A stretch of DNA of 64,000 nt, taken from the NCBI GenBank assembly GCA_030427505.1, contig JAUICH010000004.1, positions 1 through 64,000 on the forward strand, read 5' to 3'. This document shows, one piece after another, positions 12,901 through 19,544 of this stretch. The DNA comes from Verrucomicrobiia bacterium (GTDB taxonomy: Bacteria; Verrucomicrobiota; Verrucomicrobiia; Verrucomicrobiales; DEV007). Each line of letters opens with the position of its first letter. Within the stretch, counting starts at the first letter, position 1. A model generated the notes under the pieces. That model had not been told where the DNA came from. It saw only the letters and a program-made list of their open reading frames with translations, and did not search any database. The translations under genes were made by a program, and so were the position numbers.

Positions 12901-15900
12901 TGCTGTCCACGCTCAGGTCTCCCATACCGCCCCAGAACTCAATGTTGCCATTCGCCGTCACCCGAATCTCGCCCTTGTGGTCGCCCCGCGCGGAGCGCCC
13001 GCCGTTTCCGAGCTGAGCCTGGCTCTCCCTGCCTTTGCCGCCTTCGAAGTGAATATTCCCCGTGGCATCCACCGAGATTACGTCCGTGGCCAGGCCCAGG
13101 TCGCCGTACGCTTGGGTGTTGCTGTGCCCCAGTTGGGCGAAGTTGTATTTTTCGACGCTATTGTCCGTGGTGAAGCCACCGCCAAGGAACTCAATATTTC
13201 CGGCGTTGGTCACATTCCCTCCTCCGTCACGAGTACCGGCGGACACGGTAATGTTTCCGTGATGGTCGCCGCTGGCGTAGATGCCGCCGTGCCCCAGGAG
13301 CGCATAGTGGGTGCGTCCGTAGCCGGTTCCTTCGCTGTCGAGGTTCTGGTCGCCGCCCTGGAAGTAGATGTCGTTGTCCGAATGAACTGAGATGTCTCCG
13401 TAGTGACCCACGCCATTGCCGGAGTTATCCGTATCGGTGTCAGAGGCGTCATAACCGTATCCCCCGTGGCCCAGTTGGGCGGTAAGACGGCCGTCTTCAT
13501 TGGTGGCCAAGAATTCCTCGGTTCCCGCCACAAAGCGGATGTCTCCTTCGGAATCGATCGTGATATCTCCGAAAACGCCCACCGGATCCGCGTCGCCCTG
13601 CCCGGACCTGCCGCTACGGCCCCCGTGCCCCAATTGCACGGAGTTGTCCCGCACGTTGCCCGCCCGGAAATTCAGGCCATAACCATTGATGTCCGAACCC
13701 GCCGTGATGGAGATGGCTCCCGATGTATTTCCGTCGGCGTCAAAACCGCCGTGCCCCAGTTGGGCATAAGACTGATAGTCCGTGTCATCGATGCCAATGC
13801 CGGCCAGGAAAGAGATGCCCCCTCCCGCGCCGATGGTGATACCCCCGGAGTGAGCCCCCTGATTGTACGCGCCGCCTAACCCGAGCTGAGCGTAGGTGTT
13901 CTGCCAGTTCCCAGCCTGGAAGAGAATGTCGCCCGTGGTGTCGAGGAAGATATTTCCGACATTCCCAGGGGTATCGTTGGCGGCATTGTTAGGATTGTCG
14001 GCTTCGTAGCCGCCATGGCCCATCTGGACGTAGCTCCGGTCCCGGTTGCCTTCGCGTCCCGTGCTTCCGGTGGGCCCGATGAACTTCACGTCGCCCGCCG
14101 CATCCACGTCGATGATGCCGTTGTGATCGCCCCGGGCGCCGTAACCGCCGTGACCGATCTGGGCGTAGGCTTCGACACCGCGGTCCTGGTCAGTGATCAC
14201 CCCGGCGCTGTCCCGGGTTTTTCCGAGAATGCCGTCTCCGGAAGTGTCGAAGAGAATGCCTCCGCCCTGGGCATCCACTTTGATGTTACCGGAGAAGTCC
14301 CGGTTATTGCTGTGGCCGCCGTGGCCGATCTGAAGGTAGTCCCGGTCGGATACTTTGCCCAGCGTCTGGAAGGTAATGCCGCCACCCGCCGTGACGTTGA
14401 TGTCGTCATCGACCACTGTACTGTCCATATTATAGCCTCCATGGCCAATCTGCGCGTAGCGGTCCCACGCGTACCAGTAGCCCCGCTGAATCGAGCCGCC
14501 GGCCAGTTGCGAATTATACCAACTTTCATAATCTGTAGACAGGTTCATCGCGTCCGGGTCCTTGGCATCCCGGATGGAGAAGGTAATATCTCCGCCAGAC
14601 GTCACATCGATCTGGGAATCGCCATTGATGTTCCCCTGCGTGTCCCGGCCGCCGTGGCCGATCTGCGCGTATTCGTAAAACCAGGTCCCAGAGGTAAAGG
14701 AAATGGGGCCATTGGTGGCTTCGACCTCGATGGTGCCTTCCATGTCACCATCCGCGTTGATGCCCCCGTGGCCGATCTGGGCAAAGCTGTAGCCATAGCC
14801 CCAGTCGCGCGCGGTCACGGCGTCTTCTCCCCCCTTAAATTCAATACTTCCGTTTACGGTCGAAACCTTAATGTTCCCCGTCTTGTCTCCACGCGGGTGG
14901 TATCCCCCGTGACCGATCTGAGCATAGTCGCCATGATTGTTCCCCGCCGTGAAGCGGATGCCGTCCTCAGCCTGCACGGTGATGCTTCCGGTGATATCGC
15001 CATTGTCGTGATTGGGCTGCGAACTGAAGAATCCGCCGTGGCCGATCTGCATGGCGCTGCGGCCCAGGCCCCAGACATTGGTCGTGGGCCGGTTGTAGCC
15101 ATCAAAGGTAATCTCACCGCCACTCGTTACCTCGATGTTGCCGCTCAGGGTCTGATCGGAGAAGTTCTGGTTCCCTTCCGCCACCCAGCCATGACCGATC
15201 TGACCGGGGGAGTCCCAGCCAAGCCCGGCGTCAAAGTCAATGTCGCCCCCGGCTTCGACGGTGATGTCTCCATTGAAAGATCCAAACTGATAGGTGCCAC
15301 CATGACCGATCCGGGTGCCTCCCGTGCGGCTGGAGTTGTCATTACCTTTCATGATCAGATTCCCGTCCGTGCCAGTGAGGAGACCGGTGCGGACGGTGAT
15401 CGGCGCGTCCACGGGGTTAACCGCCACGTTGTCCGGCGTCACGATACTGTAGCCCGTCCGGCTGGCCGGTCCGCCATTGACCCCGCCGCTGGGCCGGTCG
15501 GTGTTGTTGAGGCCACCGTGACCGATCTGGACGTAGGAGTAATTTCCATTACCGGCGAAGCCGTCTACGTCGTCCAAGGCTTCGACCCGGATGGCGCCTG
15601 TCGCGCCGCTGCCAGCATCGCCGGCATGTAACACGGCCCCCTGGACGTTGCTGCCAGCATCAGACCACCACTCATTGGAACCCGTAACGCCATTGGGAGC
15701 GCCCGTGTCCCGGAAACCGATGTGAGCCCACCGGTTCCCGCCATTTCCGCCGCGCAGGTAAACGTCATACGCCGCGATGCTGGTCTCGCCATAACGGCTG
15801 CCGATTTCCACGGCGCGTGAAGAAATACGCCCGGCCGTGGCGTCCGTGTTGATGAAGATGCTGCCTTCGCCAAGGCCGTAGCTGGCAGTATCGTCGAAGA

Positions 15901-18106
15901 TATCGTCCATGGCGAAGAGCCCAGGCGTCAGCTGAGGCGTTTCCGGCCCAGGAAGCCCGGTCGATCCATCCCAGCCGGAAACCAAGTAGATGCCGCCGTC
16001 CCCCGCGTTCCGCACGTGAGCCTGGGCATAGATATCTCCTTCTGCCACGATCGCCAGCGTCCCGCTGGAATACCACTCCACGTCATTTAGAATGGTCAGA
16101 TTACCATCCTGACCGCTCAAACCTCCGGGATCGGACGTGGTGATAATGACATTGTTACCCAGTTGCAGCGACTGACTGAGAGCCACGTTGTCGATATTGA
16201 AGTTTGGCCCGGATGTCGTTCCGCCGGTGCCGATGGTCCCATTGTTAGGGTCCAGCAACAAAGTCCCCGCCGGACCGTTGGTGGCGGTGGTGTCCACGAA
16301 ACCATTGAACCCGAGGTTCTGGGCTCCGGAGACCTCCACAAACCCACCGGCGTCGACGCCCGTGGCGCTGATGCTGCCCTCGAAAACCGTGTCACCGTCG
16401 GACCAGACGATAACCGTACCGCCGTCGCCACTGCCCGTGGCGTTCGCATTAATCTGCGCGCCGGGCGCGACGGTGGTCCTGGACGAGTTCCTCACCGTGG
16501 AATCCTTGCCTTGAAAACCACCGCCAATCTTGACCGTGCCGCCACCGGTGTTGCCGCTAGCGTTGACGTTCGCGGTGGAGGTCAGTTCCACGATGTCACC
16601 TTCCACGACAACCAGACCGCCATTTGCTTCGGCGCTGCCAGCGTCCAGGGTCCCGCTCACCGTGGCCTGGTTCTCACCCGAAATGACGATGCTCCCCCCG
16701 TCTCCGGAGGTTCCCGCCGCTGTCACAATGCCGGCGACAGTCACCGTGTCTTCACCGCGAACGGAAACGGAACCGCCCGCCGCGCCGCTGGCATCCACAT
16801 TGGAAGAAGAGGCCAGCACCACGTCACCGCCCTGCACCATGATCTGGCCGCCCAAGCCATCCCGGCTGGAGGCGCTGAGGTTACCCGCGACATTCACCGT
16901 GCTGTCCGCGGCTCCACCGACATAGACCGAGCCGCCATCGCCCGCGCCGCCGTTGGCACTGATGTTGGCCCCCGCGCCCACGTCGATTTTGCTGGATTCC
17001 ACCAGGGCGATGTCTCCCGCCAAGGGGTTGAAACCGATCTGCACCGAGCCGCCACCGCCTTCACCATTGGCGGTAAGGTTGGCGCCGCCGGGCACGTTTA
17101 TCTCTTCACCACCGATCACGATGGATCCCCCCAGGCCATCCCCCGTGCCATCGGCACGGATGTTACCGCCAGCGTTCACAATGCCACCAGCCCCGGCGTC
17201 GATGAAAATTCTCCCGCCGTCACCACTGGGCAGGGTGGCGACGATGTCACCGGTATTGTCAATCCGCCCGCCTTCTGCTTTCAAAAAGACGGATCCGCCG
17301 CTGTTCACGGCGCCCGTGGCGCGGATGGACCCCTGGTTATTGATCGCCAGCGCGTACATATTGCCGTGCGCTTTCAACTCCACGGCCGCCCCTTCGATGG
17401 AGCCGGTATTGAGAACTCCCGTTCCTCCGGCCACGCCCGCCGTGGGCCGAACGAACACTCGCTCGCCATTGGCGTCCGGCGCGGCGGAGATCAGCACTTC
17501 CTGACCCGCCGCCAGCCCCACGGTGCCGTTGACCGCAGTGATGGAACCAGCATTGTTGATGGTATGGGACACTAAGAAGACATCGCCCCCCACGGCATTG
17601 ATGCGGCCAAAGTTCGTGATGCCCGCGTCGCTCGCCCCACTGAAAAGCAGGTCGCCCCCAGCCAGGAACTGCTCGTTGCTCAGGTCCAACGTGGAAGCCA
17701 CAAAGCCATTTACATCCACGGAACCCGTCGCCCCCACGACGATTCCGTTGGGGTTGATCAAGAGGATCTTACCGTTGGCCTGCAGCGCCCCATGAATGGC
17801 CGATGGCGCTCCGGAAACGACCCGGTTCAGTGCCGCTGAATTCGCTCCTGGCTGAAGAAACTGCGTGAACTCTCCAGCTTCAATCGAGAAATTTTCCCAG
17901 TTAATGATGGCCCTGTCTGAGTGCTGCAGGATGGAAAGATGTCCATCGAGTCCATCCCCAAATTCGGCGGCCCCGTGAACCACCACGCCACCGGCGGGAT
18001 TTGCTCTGGCCGCGCCCGGCAGGAAAATCAGACTGGGTAGAAGACCCGCCAGGGCGAGGGTTTGGAGGAGGGAGTTGCCGCGAAAAAGCGGTAGGAGCGC
18101 ACTCAT
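902..18106 (-). CDS. Giant secreted repeat protein with haemagglutinin-type N-terminus and about 90 IGHGG units
   Basis: This single unbroken reading frame gives about 5,734 residues. I chose the ATG at 18106 because a clear signal peptide starts there (MSALLP..., cleavage after ARA at residue 35); the frame stays open back to 18181. Residues 36 to about 300 resemble the TPS/haemagglutination-activity domain, with NPNGI at about 118-122. Beta-strand-rich Gly/Asn/Thr sequence follows, then roughly 90 units of 35-80 residues built on the pattern [YF]-[AVST]-Q-[IL]-G-[HN]-G-G, (S)GDHxG, [DN]I-x-V, DI-x-F-x-[AG]-G. After the repeats come a Thr-Gly-Gly linker (1461-1533 in DNA) and a C-terminus of about 150 residues ending in an acidic Thr/Glu tail. 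I see no cysteine after the signal peptide. No autotransporter barrel and no TpsB-type transporter gene were seen in the window. It is probably a fibrillar adhesin or surface-layer beta-helix protein; that function is inference. Confidence 0.9.
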   Translation of the reverse strand: MSALLPLFRGNSLLQTLALAGLLPSLIFLPGAARANPAGGVVVHGAAEFGDGLDGHLSILQHSDRAIINWENFSIEAGEFTQFLQPGANSAALNRVVSGAPSAIHGALQANGKILLINPNGIVVGATGSVDVNGFVASTLDLSNEQFLAGGDLLFSGASDAGITNFGRINAVGGDVFLVSHTINNAGSITAVNGTVGLAAGQEVLISAAPDANGERVFVRPTAGVAGGTGVLNTGSIEGAAVELKAHGNMYALAINNQGSIRATGAVNSGGSVFLKAEGGRIDNTGDIVATLPSGDGGRIFIDAGAGGIVNAGGNIRADGTGDGLGGSIVIGGEEINVPGGANLTANGEGGGGSVQIGFNPLAGDIALVESSKIDVGAGANISANGGAGDGGSVYVGGAADSTVNVAGNLSASSRDGLGGQIMVQGGDVVLASSSNVDASGAAGGSVSVRGEDTVTVAGIVTAAGTSGDGGSIVISGENQATVSGTLDAGSAEANGGLVVVEGDIVELTSTANVNASGNTGGGTVKIGGGFQGKDSTVRNSSRTTVAPGAQINANATGSGDGGTVIVWSDGDTVFEGSISATGVDAGGFVEVSGAQNLGFNGFVDTTATNGPAGTLLLDPNNGTIGTGGTTSGPNFNIDNVALSQSLQLGNNVIITTSDPGGLSGQDGNLTILNDVEWYSSGTLAIVAEGDIYAQAHVRNAGDGGIYLVSGWDGSTGLPGPETPQLTPGLFAMDDIFDDTASYGLGEGSIFINTDATAGRISSRAVEIGSRYGETSIAAYDVYLRGGNGGNRWAHIGFRDTGAPNGVTGSNEWWSDAGSNVQGAVLHAGDAGSGATGAIRVEALDDVDGFAGNGNYSYVQIGHGGLNNTDRPSGGVNGGPASRTGYSIVTPDNVAVNPVDAPITVRTGLLTGTDGNLIMKGNDNSSRTGGTRIGHGGTYQFGSFNGDITVEAGGDIDFDAGLGWDSPGQIGHGWVAEGNQNFSDQTLSGNIEVTSGGEITFDGYNRPTTNVWGLGRSAMQIGHGGFFSSQPNHDNGDITGSITVQAEDGIRFTAGNNHGDYAQIGHGGYHPRGDKTGNIKVSTVNGSIEFKGGEDAVTARDWGYGYSFAQIGHGGINADGDMEGTIEVEATNGPISFTSGTWFYEYAQIGHGGRDTQGNINGDSQIDVTSGGDITFSIRDAKDPDAMNLSTDYESWYNSQLAGGSIQRGYWYAWDRYAQIGHGGYNMDSTVVDDDINVTAGGGITFQTLGKVSDRDYLQIGHGGHSNNRDFSGNIKVDAQGGGILFDTSGDGILGKTRDSAGVITDQDRGVEAYAQIGHGGYGARGDHNGIIDVDAAGDVKFIGPTGSTGREGNRDRSYVQMGHGGYEADNPNNAANDTPGNVGNIFLDTTGDILFQAGNWQNTYAQLGLGGAYNQGAHSGGITIGAGGGISFLAGIGIDDTDYQSYAQLGHGGFDADGNTSGAISITAGSDINGYGLNFRAGNVRDNSVQLGHGGRSGRSGQGDADPVGVFGDITIDSEGDIRFVAGTEEFLATNEDGRLTAQLGHGGYGYDASDTDTDNSGNGVGHYGDISVHSDNDIYFQGGDQNLDSEGTGYGRTHYALLGHGGIYASGDHHGNITVSAGTRDGGGNVTNAGNIEFLGGGFTTDNSVEKYNFAQLGHSNTQAYGDLGLATDVISVDATGNIHFEGGKGRESQAQLGNGGRSARGDHKGEIRVTANGNIEFWGGMGDLSVDSNQSNVSYAQLGHGGWEAVEPYDSDDPFNFDLGQPDTTGHTGNIFVQTLDGNIDFKGGTGSNTFAMIGHGGRETAGDHGGDITVLAGVDETTHAALNGTSSINFDANGEGNTASNTPVQIGHGGYYSNGDITGDITVYAANEINFTAGRHDSQAQIGHGGRNSHGTSTATWGSPSGETKRYGSNRQFRPGTLKGDIVVNAVNDITFRGGNENGDRAYVQIGHGGYQYHANPDATSVNGDGHNGDITVISQAGAISFRAGDGFNAHAMIGHGGTETFGNHGGGTSGSDILVEAETGISFYATGSDRFSAWGSDAGGSRNFAQIGHGGWRSGFNYVDEFDGSANDGFAVLQVTTGPTGNPDDTGMHPLTPFVDDDADGNYRGAVFATVRGFSGSITVRTNGDGADIQMLAGSEAEGTIGNRAQEAYVQIGHGGDRSHGDHTGGITVDSGGDLIMHAVQGDSNSTGNHDAAFAHVGHGGIRIAGNMSGAIDVDAAGEIEFLGGNSVDGANASFAQLGHGGYEVRDEDTRASSVGVTNDTTGFTGDINVNAGGDIRFIGGADYRTYVQLGHGGHSSGDSHIANITVDSGGTITFTGAMDPGDTNPDSHSDAFAMLGNGGYTSRGDHQGIIDVDAAGAILFTSGSDDHDFSQLGHGGFDSDDPNSSDPTTIQASPGNEGNIFVDAGGDIIFSAGEKYRTYTQLGHGGAHNRSSNDGNIHVATTGGRIQFTAGLGVDDGDTEAYAQLGHGGYESDTAQHGNIDVSATSSSFDFGAGAEDVGLLFTAGDRRDSSAQLGHGGTNSRTGSPGTPEGHTGSITVDVDGSIYFIAGTLTEDSSTDEDARLSARLGHGGYNADPAGEDASHTGEDDWAHSGDISVTSSAGDISFIGGISAADDPIMGIGGGGGRFHEAHLGHGGTFTSGDHFGSITVEATTGSINFTAGNDTDDNSNDIYSYALLGHGGISANGDLQADEIRVTAGNAINFKGGATGNQNFAQLGLGGYNFSGDHSAPIHVSAGAGGVNFTGGGGASQNFAHLGNGGTGSRGEHSGDITVSAGAGGVNFTSGDETQTWAQLGHGGWDADDPNGAPVGDEGNSGNIMVTTTGGGDVNFTSGSGNDSYTQLGHGGRGTEGNHSGNVTVNASGSINFAAGGLTNTWGRDEGYSQLGHGGYQARGDHSGDILVSAVGDIEFHASGAYRGYAQLGHGGWDADNPNPDGWPYGYFTNSVDGGGRGMPTDEERLGNFGDITVTATGGDVHFYTDGGSDAYVQLGHGGYSTDGDHGAKDTDNDGISDLDPVTGMRIGSTISVTATTVASSGGDVIFDAGLNDALTNSNHYAHLGHGGLYSSGDHTGDVSVNADGAVSLYAARGSSYAQIGNGGRNNHDSYDEVSNGTDRMFNRRRLSSDRYYPGTASGDIYVNAGGNVTMKGFDAYTGSSSGGTYVQIGNGGYKFDADPNSPNGTGHNGMITVLSGGLLSIDSGARVSEAYAQIGHGGYVAFGNHGHDGSGVDDATMAANNAINVHAEDGIVALAHGGDNINNNWGQRAYYNYVQIGHGGRESDNRQIDFATPAWYGDEHANNGGAPPPDPYVAEADTGYHPLTPSVGTGTAPPAANGGVGETGVITNAEILGTIGNISVTTGDGGDIIFRGADGTAGSGQEDRSANGYVQLGNGGYGTSGDHKGSITVNSGGSIEFTANQMPNVTGAADGDNDNAYAQLGHGGYGARGYHSGNIDVDAGGDITFTSGRSSESYSQLGHGGYDADWLNTSDAATILAADGNVGDISVDADGDIIFTAGDQVHTYTQLGHGGANTKQNASGAIHVATTGGRVQFASTIGVDDGDTESYSQLGHGGYEADGNYEGAIEVFATSSELLTLAGLIDAGVVFTAGDRRDNYTQLGHGGRSVRSGAPGVSSGFTGDITVQADGSIIFAAGTMTETNATDEDGRLYAMLGHGGWDADVTGDGATLYDGEGHSGDISVISNEGDISFLGGNETITGIGGGHGRDHFAILGHGGRSSSGDHNGDIHVEATLGDVNFIAGRQTEDNSSDKYNFAQLGHGGAFSTGNFGDVNNPDEITVVAGGGVLFSTLNPYNPTALGGNRSYAQLGNGGYNTRGDHHANITVSAGAGGVTFLGGNEDIQYAQLGNGGYDADNPNNGGVGDLGNTGTISVTTTNGGDVTFTAGLETVSYAQLGHGGYATNGNQGDDGTRDGAVSKITINADGAIAFAAGAGPVEWGDNASYAQLGHGGYNARGDHVGDIEINAVDDITFTGGNNGRRNYAQLGNGGFDADNPNFDLFNEAAPTAAERIGNKGDISVTTSTGDIVFSSGNWTENYAHLGNGGIYTSGDHEGNIEVEATAGSITFDARGIDTGSADDFQGSSHYAQIGHGGIYSSGSHTGSIDVTAGGAITFLGGPSSSYAQIGHGGRNEHGSSFQEDQDSGSGVFDRRYASNQTYFPGTIQGDIDVHADGNITFTGFDGYQDAARTFGGASYVQIGHGGFRYDADPNSANGSGHNGKIDVYAGGSIDFTTAAKVTESYAQIGHGGYNAYGNHGHDGSGDASVSAITVYGANGVHFKAHGGDDVGSVWSRRGYYNYAQIGHGGRDSHFRNITDFADFGWIVPAPDGGSPTPNIPADDAGVHPLTPTTGTGTNGGAVLLGTLGDISVSSGTGGDITFIGPDGSANPLEDRGETTYVQLGNGGHSTQGDHSGNITVNSGGEIVFTAGQFDQQSNTANSYAQLGNGGYGARGYQSGNIDVDALGGVKFTSGTDSDRGYSQLGHGGYEADWLNTTNAASILAADGNVGNIDVDAGGDIVFTAGNQGVTYTQLGHGGYGNRQNAIGDIHVATTGGRIHFQSGIGEADGDSAAYSQLGHGGYEADGNYSGSIDVSATQSNITTPLGVVSAGVVFVAGDRNVNYTQMGHGGYGSRSGAPNNAVGNTGNITVSAEGSVLFIAGTLTDEGAPSNIDGNISAQLGHGGWDADVTGDNAVLRNGIGHNGDISVTSSAGDISFIGGNENISGVGGGFGTNHWALLGHGGRSTNGDHNGDIYVEATTGNVYVIAGRQTTDNSTDRYSFAQIGHGGAFSTGDFGDSADPDEISVNAGGNVILTGVNPFNPTETAGLRSYVQIGNGGYNARGDHNANISVSGDLGVTVMGGNSIAQSAQIGNGGWESDEPNNAGPGNTGNSGNIEILSTSGSITVQGGAGEQAAALVGNGGYHNRNDQSGEISLSALNDISVRGGTGSQAQGQVGHGGYDADGNHSGTININNGFAGAGTGGGTILVQGGGTPGAYAMIGHGGDITSGNLTGDILIHQASNVSILGGLGRTAWSQIGHGGTGHSGSRTGLMSLTASGDVLIQGLSGRDSWAQFGHGGVNQAGINDGSITVVAGTSLQLIGGTTDGTAARLGHGAYDGRAGDDSGDITVMVTDGSLTMNGGEDANETYAHIGHGGFQSGGDKTGNIDVYASEDVNLMAGTESNTFVQIGQGGARSDNGIRGTAGDLTLGTPADYVKVAAGNDIVLSASDEKFVNNAYAQIGNNGLNANADSNSDIFVSAGNNLTLISGSHGANNYTQIGSGGTLSDGDKGGNIFVDAGADLTLTRGTGTDAYSKIGHGDQLYDQLFGSGGTGNLSGDIQVTTGEDLTSTGGMIGHVDPGLGGATAVSGNTFIAVSRTDEVTGTGVLTTDADTVFASAPSGELRFYLPLRVNNLMAAGTQLNGTAYIGTPAPADAQRSDEFFFSLGEHFNLADSVDLVNAFSGVSDGTSNPRWEENFDENLVTEDTANYDTTLGNYSLYYNEFGGEPIDTGGTGGTGGTGGTGGTGGTGGTGGTTSGTGSSSGSTGGVNIVPVAIIPGTDGEPDSVVVAVSGSSTFGNGLFLIQGGTVGFTAGTIDDNWTPVGPELRNMLDDFPDSEALHALLDLFDDKSKTGWNEPGAFTRTFLTNYPLYNNPDGWSSYEVFGNGGVGLGTYYWPAPYSSALPGGASELLRQQLEILVRELANAQPTDEGDTSTTEGE
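1461..1533 (-). repeat. Thr-Gly-Gly tandem repeat encoding a linker
   Basis: Short tandem repeats encode about seven TGG triplets followed by a Ser/Gly/Thr-rich stretch in the giant protein. Codons vary between triplets, so this is selected protein sequence rather than a fresh DNA slippage tract. It separates the repeat body from the C-terminal segment and is probably a flexible linker. Confidence 0.8.
3380..4724 (-). repeat. Higher-order repeat copy 4 inside the giant gene (partial)
   Basis: The first nine or so units of copy 4 track copy 3 closely. Beyond about 3380 the units become irregular and shorter and no longer follow the super-repeat order. There is no fourth HPLTP insert. The end coordinate is approximate. 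Confidence 0.6.
4725..7778 (-). repeat. Higher-order repeat copy 3 inside the giant gene (about 3.05 kb)
   Basis: Copy 3 is closest to copy 4. Shared features include YGARGYHSGN versus YGARGYQSGN, a DADWLNT loop, WDADVTGD, and an AGRQTxDNS segment in the same order. HPLTP falls near 5016. The closeness of copies 3 and 4 suggests the latest duplication was here. Confidence 0.7.
7779..11076 (-). repeat. Higher-order repeat copy 2 inside the giant gene (about 3.3 kb)
   Basis: Copy 2 repeats the unit order of copy 1 and copy 3. It includes a long non-repeat insert containing the signature HPLTP near 8128 (compare 11808 and 5016 in the neighbouring copies). It also holds a calcium-loop-like DTDNDGISDLDP stretch near 9041-9076 that the other copies lack. 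Confidence 0.7.
11077..14160 (-). repeat. Higher-order repeat copy 1 inside the giant gene (about 3.1 kb)
   Basis: This copy runs from the GHGG unit followed by YGARGDHNG to the equivalent unit at about 11070. The order of distinguishable units is the same as in copies 2-4: a DVDA unit, a unit with a long Asp/Asn loop, a G-V-D-D-(T/G)-D unit, a RSGRSG-type unit, an 'EDGRL' unit, an ALLGHGG unit and a DNS unit. Copy 1 has extra units absent from copy 3, and its individual units are the most divergent. Confidence 0.7.
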
Positions 18107-18407
18107 ATAGGTGGGGCAGGGAGGGTTGCGTGACTGGCACGACACCAGAACCCGATCCCTTCCACAGGGATCACCCACCACAAAAATAAACTCGGGGGAA
18201 GCTTTGGATTCTAATCGTCAGGCCAGCAACTATCCTATGATCTTCAGAAATCCTGTCAATTTGGGTCAAGCCTAAAACCCTGGAAATGGCTCAATAATGC
18301 GACCAAGTGTGCAGATTTTTGCCACAATGTGTCTCAGAGACAGGATTCTAAGGACACTTTATCTTACCGGTAAGGAAACCTTTTGACCGCCACGGCCCTC
18401 TCAATCT
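18107..18407. other. Intergenic region upstream of the giant gene
   Basis: About 300 bases lie between the giant gene's start and the stop of the M14 hydrolase gene, both on the minus strand. The region should contain the giant gene's promoter. It holds two short perfect inverted repeats, TGTCTC-A-GAGACA at 18330-18342 and CTTACCGGTAAG at 18363-18374. The second sits about 35 bases past the hydrolase stop but lacks a T-run. No gene was seen. Confidence 0.5.
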
Positions 18408-19544
18408 TCACCAAGCCTCCCAGGAATCTTCCACCTGCTCGATGTCTTCCCCACTTCGGAGAATGTGCTGTTCCATCTTTCCGGGATCGCGGGTCAGGGC
18501 GATGTGGAACAGGGCGTCCCCCTCGTCCACCGTGGCTTCGAAGGTCCTGGCAATGATGACGCCTTCTTCCTTTGCATACACAGTGGTTTCGTGACGGCCG
18601 AAGGGGTCCGCGACGATGCCGAGCACGGTGTCCGGCCCGACGGCCTTCCCGATTTCCACATAGGGAGTGAAAATGCCGCCCCGGGGAGCCCGGGTCCAAA
18701 AGGTAAAACGGGAAACCAGGGTCTTCATCCGGCGGCGCGGGCCGTTCAACAGTTGACTTCCCTCTTCGGCCCCACTCCCCCCTTTGTCTCCGCTCTTTTC
18801 CTTGGGCAACATGCCGAGATAGCGCATCACGGAAATCACTCCCCGCACCCCGTAGCGGACAGACGCGGGGTCCAGCCGGTGGGCTTCGCCGCCTTCGAAC
18901 ACGATGGACGACTTCCCTTCCCCAAAAAGCGTCTGCCGCAAAGACCCGTCCCGAATGGCGGACTCCAGCACGACCGGAGCGTGAAACGCTTTGGCCATGG
19001 CCAGGCTTTCTTCGTCACCGGCGGAATAGCGCACCTGGGGCAGGTTTGGCCGGTTCAGAGCGCCCGTGTGGATATCGATGGAATGGGTGCAGTGCACCAG
19101 GACCTGATTCACAAAGCAGTAGGCCAGCCGGGCCCCCAGCGATCCCGCCGAGGAACCCGGAAACAGGCGGTTCAGGTCCCGCCGGTCCGGGAGGTAGCGG
19201 GAACGAGCCAGGAAAGCGGGAACATTGACCACCGGCACGGCGATGAGATCGCCCCGCAAACGGTTTAGCAAGGCGGTGCGGAGCACCCGGCGGACGATTT
19301 CCACGCCATTGATCTCGTCTCCATGAAGGGCGGCGCTGACAATCAGGCAAGGCCCAGGCCGCCGCCCTCTTCGGACATGCACGGTCATGTTGACGGGCTG
19401 GTAGTCGATCATGTGACCGACCGCCACGTCCACCACGCCACGTTCGCCGCGCTGAAATTCCTGTTCGCCGATCCGCAGGACACTTCCCTGGGAACCGTCG
19501 CTGGCCGAATCGGAACCGCCGCTGATCTTGCTAGCCTTTGCCAC
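18408..19544 (-). CDS. Succinylglutamate desuccinylase/aspartoacylase-like (M14 family) zinc hydrolase
   Basis: This protein of about 378 residues belongs to the AstE/AspA branch of the M14 zinc carboxypeptidase superfamily. The zinc-binding pattern is visible as HGDE in its first half and DIHTG about 80 residues later. A C-terminal beta-rich segment resembling a biotinyl/lipoyl fold (G-x-A-V-G ... G-I-V-A-D-P ... V-D-E-G-D) is usual for these proteins. The GTG at 19544 overlaps the rimK stop (GTGGCAAAGGCTAG); the frame is also open to a TTG at 19580, which would overlap rimK by about 50 bases. It is translationally coupled to rimK, third in a rimB-rimK-this operon. The substrate is unknown; removing amide-linked glutamates added by RimK is one attractive but untested idea. 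Confidence 0.8.
   Translation of the reverse strand: MAKASKISGGSDSASDGSQGSVLRIGEQEFQRGERGVVDVAVGHMIDYQPVNMTVHVRRGRRPGPCLIVSAALHGDEINGVEIVRRVLRTALLNRLRGDLIAVPVVNVPAFLARSRYLPDRRDLNRLFPGSSAGSLGARLAYCFVNQVLVHCTHSIDIHTGALNRPNLPQVRYSAGDEESLAMAKAFHAPVVLESAIRDGSLRQTLFGEGKSSIVFEGGEAHRLDPASVRYGVRGVISVMRYLGMLPKEKSGDKGGSGAEEGSQLLNGPRRRMKTLVSRFTFWTRAPRGGIFTPYVEIGKAVGPDTVLGIVADPFGRHETTVYAKEEGVIIARTFEATVDEGDALFHIALTRDPGKMEQHILRSGEDIEQVEDSWEAW

Noticed and set aside
902-16000. Regularly spaced conserved short motifs that could suggest a CRISPR-like array
   Set aside because: The recurring bases encode the GHGG turn in a continuous frame. Spacing varies, synonymous changes are common and there are no cas genes.
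1202-17575. Long plus-strand open frames across the giant gene (for example 3287-4264, 6092-7777, 9692-10927, 14015-15631, 16163-17575)
   Set aside because: They are antisense images of the repeat units. Their translations are low-complexity Val/Ala/Arg/Gly sequence repeating with the same period, with no signal peptide or family.
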